Shown in pieces: positions 57,030 through 64,000 of a stretch of 64,000 nucleotides of DNA. A program made the translations under genes and the position numbers. This DNA comes from Bretschneidera sinensis (taxonomy: Eukaryota; Streptophyta; Magnoliopsida; Brassicales; Akaniaceae), in contig CM043699.1 in the NCBI GenBank assembly GCA_023935145.1, forward strand, positions 124,075,036-124,139,035, given 5' to 3'. The notes beneath the pieces were generated by a model. That model was not told the origin of the DNA and searched no databases. It saw nothing but the letters and a program-made list of their open reading frames with translations. Position 1 is the stretch's first letter, and the number at the start of each line of letters is the position of its first letter.

Positions 57030-57841
57030 CTTTTAAAGGCACTGGAACCACCTGATGTGGGCTCTAAGTGCCTCATTCAAAGAAAGTAGCACCAAAGCTA
57101 CTATAGAGAGCGCTTGAGCAATTCCCACTTGCATGACGTATAGCTCAAGCGCCTTTATCAAGGTTAGTGGTACTGATGCCACTAAAAATAAAGTATGACT
57201 GTATCGTTTTAAATTTATTTTGGTTAGTTTTAATTAATCTATACATACTACCTTGCGCTCGAGCGCACATCCCCTATACTCTAGTGCGTGCGAGCGCAAC
57301 ACCATACACACTTGCGCATTGTGCGATCGAGTGCACTTCATAAATATGCTCGAGTGCAGTCGGGGCAGAGAAGGCACGTGATATTTTTATTCACACTTCA
57401 CTTACAACCCCACTTTTCTCACATTTCCCTCCAGTACACTTCTTCCTCTAGTCCATCGCACTTGCCATCACATTTGCACGAAATCTATTGAAAACCACTT
57501 ACTCACCTCCGGCATTCCACACCACCACCACCTCGCCACATAATTAAGCTCACCACCAGGCCAACATGTTTTCTGTCTCCTTTGCACGCCCACTATCATA
57601 CTAAGCACACAAGGTACACACAATTTGGTTCTTAGATACTTACACACACACAGTTCTTGATCTTTAAATTTACAATATTCATTATCTATATATGTTTATC
57701 TTGTGGGTTGATTAGGTATTCTTGTATTTGCAGGAGGTTTGGATCAACTGTGTGTAAATTCTACGACTTCTGGTTTTTGTTGCACATAAAGTATTCGACC
57801 TATTGCCTGACCAAGTGCGATCGAGCGTCGGCACTTTGTGA
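57030..57841 (+). other. E9 spacer with GCGCTCGAGCGCAC motifs
   Basis: A non-coding spacer in the place of RT and integrase. Motifs of the LTR U3 type (GCGCTCGAGCGCAC, GCGATCGAGTGCAC, GCTCGAGTGCAG) lie at 57253-57360, and again at 57808-57875 (GCGATCGAGCG). A stretch from GTACACAC at 57612 to TATTTGCAG at 57726-57734 has the form of a small intron before ORF2; this is only a suggestion. Confidence 0.6.
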
Positions 57842-58770
57842 TTGAGCGTACCTCAATCTATGCGATCGAGCGCACTATCAACTGCACACAAGGTCAATCA
57901 CACCAGAAGCAACACTGTTTTTCCGCAACACATACCTTCCACATCCCGAGCGTCCAATAGCCGCCACCAGACATCCCGGCCCAGTTTCGAGCAGCGTGAA
58001 ATACTATTTGAGACCACATTCAATATAGATGAGGACTTCAAGAGTCTGGATGCCACAAGATAGGCGGTCCAAGAGTTCAAGAACCAGGGTCTCAAGCGGC
58101 TATTCAAGCCGGTCTGTTCGACGGCAAGCACTCGATTCGTGGTCAACTGCTACGAGAACCTGACCTAGGACTACACCAGACCAGAGATCTTATCTTTTTC
58201 AGTCCAGGGCAGATTCATAGACCTGGCCACTACCGGCATAGCCGGTTCTTTACATTGCTGTGATGAATCCCCGCTGGAGGACAGCCACATAGAGGAGCAG
58301 TCTGACCAGTTTCCTATACCACACATCATAGAGGACATGTGTGCGGGCCAGTATGCATACCGCCACAACAATGCGGGGAACCGGTCGAGGTTTCCTTCTC
58401 ACTTATGGTCGTTGACTCTATCCTCCAGCGTAATGCGTGTCCTTTGGGGCACAAGACATAGAGACGGGATCAATTTCTACAAGCTCTCTACGCCTTTCAC
58501 GGAGGTCACTAGTACTCTATCCCAACGGTTATATGGAGTCAGATACAAAAATTCTGGGACAATGTGCATAACCAAAAAACCACCACAGCTAATGCTTGGG
58601 GACTCCCTTTCTCCTTCTTGCTCAATCATATCTTTAAGAAGAAGGGGATCAGATGCTCCTCCATCGATGGCCCAGTTAGTGATCATCCTTTCTTTGGGAG
58701 GGCCAATGGAGCCTCAACCAGTTTCACATGCCACGAGAACCCTAAGCGTAGATTCCAGTTGTAGAGCCTA
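57842..58770 (+). pseudogene. E9 ORF2: plant-transposon-type accessory protein, broken
   Basis: A coding remnant shared with E13. In order: FNIDEDFKSLDATR, FKNQGLKRLFKPV, TRFVVNCYENLT, SFSVQGRFIDLATTGIAGSL, then after a +1 shift near 58405 the VDSILQRNACPLGHKT stretch, VIWSQIQKFWDN and TTTANAWGLPFSFLLNHIF, with KKKGIRCSSIDGPVSDHPFF. It resembles the protein family named putative plant transposon protein (Pfam PF20167, from memory). Its function is unknown. Stops near 58062 and 58167 break it. It is neither RT nor integrase. Confidence 0.75.
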
Positions 58771-58950
58771 TGGCAGATGATCCGATGGAGACCGAGTAGC
58801 CACCAGTGAGACCTACATAAGAGGAGGACCAGCCAGACATGGGATCCAAAGAGTATCAGCACTTTCTAGATGAGCTGTCTTCCTTCCACTGTGAGCTATC
58901 CGATATCCATCGGGAGGTTCGTGAGGCAGCCCTTCTGATCCATCAGCAGA
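58771..58950 (+). other. E9 sequence downstream of ORF2, up to E13
   Basis: It matches the sequence after ORF2 in E13 (rc of about 61915-61780), including TCTTCCTTCCACTGTGAGCT. It stops at 58950-58958, where the E13 LTR starts. The exact border is uncertain because TGTTAGAG can be aligned with either side. Confidence 0.65.
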
Positions 58951-60236
58951 TGTTAGAGTGATTATCTACCTAAATAATTATACAAATAATAGTTCTAGTT
59001 TTACTTGCAAGTGCACAAGGTCCGTAGTAGTATAGTGTGCAAGCGCGAGATCATTTCCACAGGGATTGGTGAATTTCTATTTAGAATTAGTTTCTTCAAA
59101 TTAAAAAGAGAAAAAACAGTTTGATTATGAGTGAATAACAATAATGAGAACATAGGGCTACGATATCCACCACTAATTATACTTTCCCACTAACTAAGGT
59201 TTCAATGCTCTAGCCTTATCATGAATATCTAATGGCTGCCAACCTAAGGGCTTGGTCCACACCTTAGGCTATTGATCTTCTTATGCAACGAGTTAGACAT
59301 GGTGTATACTCTAACTCTTTTCTCTCTTTAGGGATTAAGTATAGGTGTATACTGAGTTGTTCCTTAAGAGAGTATGAAGGCTATGGAGATCGGCAACCAC
59401 ACGGGGCCTAGGGCTTGGTTTACTCCCGGTTTCCCATGTTAACTAACCCAGGAATTTGGTGTGGATATCCCATGTTACTAATGTTGAACCTAGGACTTGG
59501 TCATCCAAATTGATTTGACTAACATATCTATACCACATGCATACGTTGATCAGGCACACACATATAAGGAATTTAAATACAAACAGGTATTAATCAAGTT
59601 AAATATTCTAACAAGGCTAAAGCAAAGATAATCAATGAATGAACATGTGGAAAAGCATATCTAGGGCTTCAATCGAGCACTATAGGAGTTTAGTTACGCA
59701 TGCTAGATAAAGTAAATATGCTAAACATAATTAAAACAAATAGAAAACTAAAACCAAAGAAGACTCAGGAGACGAGTCGTCAATCCCTCTCTTAAGCTTT
59801 CTACTTCGAATCTAGAGCAAAAGGTATGGTTTATGAGTTTTACAGGGCTATTTATAGGGTCCTCTTGGTGACCCAAAACCCTAATTCCTTTTTGGAATCG
59901 GAAGACTTCTTTCCATATCTGGCTCTGCCGCCTCTGGAGTGATTATGCTAGAGCGTATGCGGGATGTGCTTGAGCGCAGGTGTGCGCTCGAGCCTTTTTC
60001 AAGTGCGATAGTGCTCTTGTGCACTCGATCTCAAGGGAGGTACGCTCGAGCACACCTTGCTAGATGGCAGAATTTGACTTTTGCTCCTAAAAGCTCCAAT
60101 TTATCATCTTTTTATCCAAGCCCTGTTAAAAACACATACAACATGAAAATAAAGTATAATCTACTAAAATAGATAAATAAAGAGCCTAACAAGTATAAAT
60201 TAAGGAACTTAAATATGACTATTTAAGCACTTATCG
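58951..60236 (-). repeat. E13 3' LTR
   Basis: In element orientation it runs from CGATAAGTGC (E9: TGATAAGTGC) at 60236 to about 58951. The motif array is at about 59938-60062 and the TATA region (CTATAAATAG on the minus strand) near 59850. It is homologous to the E9 LTR throughout. Confidence 0.88.
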
Positions 60237-61915
60237 TACCCCCAAACTTACATATTGCTAGTCTCTTAGCAATACAAAACAAAAGACTATGTTGAAACAA
60301 AATTTAAAGATAAAATTATTTTCATGATACTAAAAAATTTGGGTTGTGCATAAAACCATGATAACCATTCATGAGTAAGCTTATAATAAAAACACATTTT
60401 TGTATTACAAAAGGACTTTCAAAAGCTTTATGCTATTTACCTAAGGTTGGCTTAAGACATCACAAGTTTGATTTGTGTGTGATGAATTAGTACATATAAG
60501 ATAGGGCTTCCACATAATTTTAGTGTATAGTGTTTCGGTGCCCAAACCTTTATCGAATTTCTTATTTAAAGAGAACAAAAAGGCATAATACTTGCTTCTC
60601 ATTTCTTTTTCTTTAATCATGCTATCTTTGCCATGTTGAGTTCCATCAAGCTTTCTATTTGACCTTTGTAACGAGTGTTTGGCCAATGACTCCCAAACCA
60701 GATGGTTTTAGGGCATTTAGGTGTAAAGACACCCCTAAAAGCTTACTTACTCGAGTCAAAAAGGCTACTGAACTAACAGGTTTTAATGCTTCTAAATGAA
60801 ATTTCCACTTTTTGACGTGAACACTCAATGTTTACTGACGCAAAAGGCCCAGTTACTTAGTGGAAATTTTTTTATTATGACCATTAAAGGCTTACTTCCC
60901 ACCTTTTGACATGGATACTCAATGCTTACTGAGGCAAGAGGCCTAGTTACTCAGTGGAAAGCTTTTAATGATCACTAGAAGCTTTCGTTTTTTTTTCTTT
61001 TTGCATGATGAACATTTTTCTTTATTTTTCTTATGCCAAAGTGTTCTTTTTAATAAGATATCAAATTACAGTTAGGTTATGGAAACATATATAAAATAAT
61101 TATATGTCATTCCCCACATAAATGCGTGCTAATTATGTTTGTGCAAATTTGGATCAAACTCATGAATTCTTAGGTGCTTTGAGGTAAGTAACTAAACTTT
61201 ATAAAATTCCCATTATAAGACTATGTTTTCTAGCTTTTAAGCTTACTAATGAAGTGTTATCAAATTTTTAAATCAACCAAAATTTTAGTTAACACAAGAA
61301 CATGCATTTATCTTTCTTAAAAAAAACGAAAAAAAACTGGGACTTAATGTGTTGCAAGTGCGTGGTCTGATAATATCTCCTACTACCCCCAAATTTAAAA
61401 GGCACATTATCCCCAATGTGTGTGTGGCATGGAAAGATCTGACCTGGGAGATGGAGAACTAGGTTGCTTGCTTTGCTTATAACACGCCCCCAAACTTAAA
61501 CTGGATGCACGCACTAAGTACCTGACAAAGAACAATAAACATTGTTTCGAAAAACAAGAAATATAAATATAAATATAAACAAAAGAAAAGTACTAAAATA
61601 AAAATGATATGTCTGGGGTGCCTCCCATGAGTGCTAAGTTTTACGTCTTTAGCTAGACAGGGTATCCCCTCACTGCTAATCATCAATGGGTGCAGTCGAA
61701 GAGATACCGGGTGCAAGAGGTAGGTAGTCAAGGATGGCCTGTAGCATCACCTCCTGTCGTGTAAACTGTGCCTCTAACCCATTGATCCGCTAATGGATTA
61801 AATGAGCTACCTCACGATCCTCCTGATGGATGTCGGACAGCTCACAGTGGAAGGAAGATAGCTCATCTAAGAGGTACTAATACTCCATGGATCCTATGTC
61901 TGTCTGATCTTCCTC
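60237..61915 (-). other. E13 3' non-coding region
   Basis: Polypurine-like motifs lie beside the LTR at 60237 and near 61386 and 61487 (minus strand). The shared hairpin block is at about 60640-60860. Part of it (primer-like GAGTTCACG to CAGTGGAAA) is duplicated at about 60780-60865 and 60890-60965. No ORF is supported. Confidence 0.75.
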
Positions 61916-62668
61916 TCATGAAGGGCTCACTGGTGAATACTCAGCTTCCATCGGATCATCCACTATAGGCTCGGCAGCTGGAATCTGTGCCCGGGGTCCT
62001 CGGGACATATGAGACTGGCTGAGGCTCCACTGGGCTCTGCCAAAGAAAGGATGGTCGCTAACCAGGCCATCAATAGAAGTGCCCCTAATCCCCTTCTTTT
62101 TGAAGATGTGACTGATCAAGAAGGGGAAAGGAAGGCCCCACACATTAGCTGTGGTCATCTGTCTGTTATGCACCCATTCCAGAACTTGTGTATCTGACTC
62201 CATATGACTGCTGGAATGGAGTACCAGTGACCCCGGTGAAAGGCGTAGAGAGCCTGTAAGAACTGATCCCGCCTCTGTGTCTTGTGCCCCAAAGGACACA
62301 CGTTTCGCTGCAAGACTGAATCAATGAACCATAAACGGGGAGGCAACCTTGACTGGCTCCCTGCATTATTGTGGCGGTCTGTATACTATCCCACACACAT
62401 ATCCTCAATGATATGTGGGAGAGGGAACGAGTCAGGCTACTCCTCTATGTGGTTGTCCTCCGATGGAGACTCATCACAGTAGTGTAAAGAGCTGGCTATG
62501 TTAGTGGTGGTTAGCTCTATGAATCTGTCTTGGACTGAGGAAGATAAAATTTCTGGCCTGGTGCAGTCATAGGTCAGGTTCTCATAGAAACTGACCACGA
62601 ATCGAGTGTATGCCGTTGAGCGGATCGACTTAAACGGCCGCTTGAGTCCCTGGTTCTTGAATTCTTGG
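61916..62668 (-). pseudogene. E13 ORF2, broken
   Basis: Better preserved than the E9 copy. Reading leftward: FKNQGLKRPFKSIRST, TRFVVSFYENLTYD, RFIELTTTNIASSL, PRLWFIDSVLQRNVCPLGHK, QRRDQFLQALYAFHRGHWYS, IPAVIWSQIHKFWNGC, then after a one-base shift near 62165 MTTANVWGLPFPFLISHIF, KKKGIRGTSIDGLVSDHPFF and the C-terminus EAEYSPVSPS. TAG stops lie near 62435 and 62390. The comparison with E9 shows this was a true coding unit. Confidence 0.78.
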
Positions 62669-62675
62669 AAACTTG

Positions 62676-62786
62676 GGAGTTTAGTTACACATGCTAGATA
62701 AAGTAAACATGCTAAACATAATTAAAACAAATAGAAAACTAAAACCGAAGAAAACTTGGGAGACGAGTCGTCAATTCCTCTCCTAA
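62676..62786 (-). repeat. E13 5' LTR fragment
   Basis: It matches 59690-59790, including CATGCTAGATAAAGTAAA and GGAGACGAGTCGTCAAT. Both edges are abrupt: ORF2 on the left, E9 3' region on the right. Confidence 0.82.
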
Positions 62787-63375
62787 CGAGCATATTAGCG
62801 CGCATTTGTGTGGGGTATGACATATAATTTTTTTGTATATGTTTCTGCAACCTTTCTTACTCGAGTTAGTAAGTCCTTAGGGGTGTCTTTACACCTAATG
62901 CCCTAAAACCATCTGGTTTGGGAGTCATTGGCTAAACACTTGTTACAAGGGTCAATTAGAAAGCTTAATGGAACTCAACATGGCAAAGATCGCATGATAC
63001 AAGAAAAAAAGAAAAGAAGCAAGCATTATGCCACTTTTGTTCTCTTTGATAAGGAATTCGATAAAGGTTTGGGCACCGAAACACTATACACTAAAATTAT
63101 GTGGAAGCCCCATCTCATATATGCCAATTCATCACACACAAATCAAACTTGTGATGCCTTAAGCCAACCTTAGGTAAGTAACATGAGCTTTTGAAAATCC
63201 TTTTTCAAAACAAAATTGTGTTTTTATTATAAGCTTACTTATGAACGGTTATCATGGTTTTATGTGCAACCCAAATTTTCGAATATCATGAAAATGAATT
63301 TATCTTTAATTTTGTTTTAACATAGTCTTTCGTTTTGTATTGCTAAGGGACTAGTAAAATGTAAGTTTAGGGGTG
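62787..63375 (+). other. E9 3' region, shortened
   Basis: The plus-strand counterpart of E13 60237-61140 in inverted orientation. A deletion near 62853 has removed roughly 350 bases compared with E13. The shared hairpin block (GGGGTGTCTTTACACC near 62880) is present. The polypurine tract (AAGTTTAGGGGTG, 63363-63375) abuts the LTR. The open frame at 62928-63173 is a shadow, as it matches non-coding sequence in E13. Confidence 0.8.
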
Positions 63376-64000
63376 TGATAAGTGCTTAAATAGTCGTATT
63401 TAAGCCCCTTAATTTATGCTTGTTAGGCTCTTTGTTTATTTATTTTAGTAGATTCTACTTCATTTTCGTGTTTTATGTGTTTTTTACTGGGCTTTGACAA
63501 AAAGATGATAATTTGGAGCTTTTAGGAGTAAAAAGTCAAGTTCTACCATCAAGCAAGCTGCGCTCGAGCGCATCTCCCTTGTGATCGAGTGCACAGGCAC
63601 ACAAGTGCACTTGAAGAAGGCTAGAGCGCACACTTGCGCTCGAGCGCATCCCGAATACAATCGAGCGCAAACACTCCAGAGGTGGCAGAGCCAGATATGG
63701 AAAGAAGTCTCTGAAACTTAATTAGGAAATTAGGGCTTCGGGGCACCCTTAAAGCCCTCTGTATAGCCTTGTAAAACACATAGACAATATCTTTTGTTTT
63801 AGACTTGAAGTTACAAGCTTAGGAAAGGAATTGACGACTCGTCTCCCGAGTCTTCTTTGGGTTTTATTTTTCTGTTTTTCATTCATTATCGATATTATGT
63901 TTAGTTTAACTAGTATGTGTAACTAAACTCTTATAGGGCTTGACTGAAGCCCTAGTTACGCTTTTCCACATGTTTATTCAACGATTACCTTTGCTATAGG
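63376..64000 (+). repeat. E9 3' LTR, incomplete at window end
   Basis: It starts TGATAAGTGC after the polypurine tract. It carries more motif copies (GCGCTCGAGCGCATC, GATCGAGTGCAC, CAATCGAGCGCAA at 63559-63675) than the 5' LTR. It matches 34703-35310 closely and runs off the window. Confidence 0.92.

Larger units (their letters stand above)
58951..62786 (-). mobile_element. E13: second copy of the E9 family, partial
   Basis: A minus-strand element inside the 3' part of E9. It has a complete 3' LTR (58951-60236), a 3' region, ORF2, then a jump at about 62670 to a 110-base piece of LTR (about 62676-62786). Gag and protease are missing, so a large internal deletion joined ORF2 to the 5' LTR remnant. 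Plus-strand E9 sequence resumes at about 62787. Confidence 0.82.
34703..64000 (+). mobile_element. E9: non-autonomous gag-protease element with an extra ORF
   Basis: The 5' LTR at 34703-35950 and the incomplete 3' LTR at 63376-64000 begin with the same TGATAAGTGCTTAAATAGTC and stay closely similar, so they appear to bound one element. Its own parts are the LTR, primer site, gag start, [E10 inserted], the rest of gag, protease, a short linker, a motif-rich spacer, ORF2, [E13 inserted], the 3' region and the 3' LTR. There is no RT, RNase H or integrase between protease (ends about 56695) and ORF2 (from about 57842). It must rely on proteins from other elements. Confidence 0.82.

Noticed and set aside
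62928..63173. 81-codon ORF, also on the other strand at 60441-60686
   Set aside because: The two frames are the same non-coding 3' region in E9 and E13, and it overlaps the conserved hairpin block. Conservation of the frame is due to shared non-coding sequence.

Overview
This window looks like plant nuclear DNA, most likely from the pericentromeric or other heterochromatic part of a eudicot genome. I see no cellular gene. Almost all of it is LTR retrotransposons stacked inside one another. Most are Ty3/gypsy elements of the Athila type: gag-protease-RT-RNase H-integrase, LTRs of 1.2-1.6 kb, and primer sites complementary to the 3' end of tRNA-Asp. There is also one Ty1/copia element, one miniature TRIM element and scraps of a chromovirus. 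The species cannot be named from the sequence alone.

Labels used below: E1 (1-3263, +, 3' half of an Athila-like element); E2 (3264-4665, -, LTR plus primer site); 4666-5216 unassigned; E3 (5217-5806, -, TRIM); 5807-8780 unassigned AT-rich; E4 (minus-strand chromovirus scraps at about 8782-9119, 10416-10500 and 20667-21226); E5 (9125-10410, solo LTR, target duplication CTTGT); E6 (10501-20661, +, complete but decayed, target duplication CCATT); E7 (21227-34702, +, 5' LTR split by E8 and 3' half missing); E8 (22088-31519, -, complete and best preserved, target duplication TTCGC); E9 (34703 to window end, +, a gag-protease element without RT or integrase that carries an extra ORF); E10 (36522-54784, -, copia, inserted in the gag of E9); E11 (about 40157-53457, +, 3' remnant inside E10); E12 (43147-52722, -, complete, inserted in the 3' LTR of E11, target duplication GAAGA); E13 (58951-62786, -, a partial second copy of the E9 family inside E9).

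The nesting gives a relative history. The chromovirus E4 was hit by E5, E6 and E7. E7 was hit by E8 and cut by E9. E9 was hit by E10 and E13, E10 by E11, and E11 by E12. Every internal coding region carries stops, frameshifts or lost catalytic residues, so none of the autonomous elements looks active as it stands.

Two features cut across families and are the main points of interest. First, every LTR family with a recognisable promoter carries its own short GC-rich degenerate repeat array just upstream of the TATA box. The GCGATCGATCGC palindrome array in E1, E7, E8, E9, E12 and E13 is the clearest case, and in E9 it also occurs outside the LTRs. Second, the 3' non-coding region of the Athila-like elements holds three spaced copies of the polypurine motif, and in four families a conserved hairpin-forming block. 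The E9/E13 family, with gag-protease plus an extra ORF but no RT or integrase, is the best candidate for an unusual non-autonomous system.
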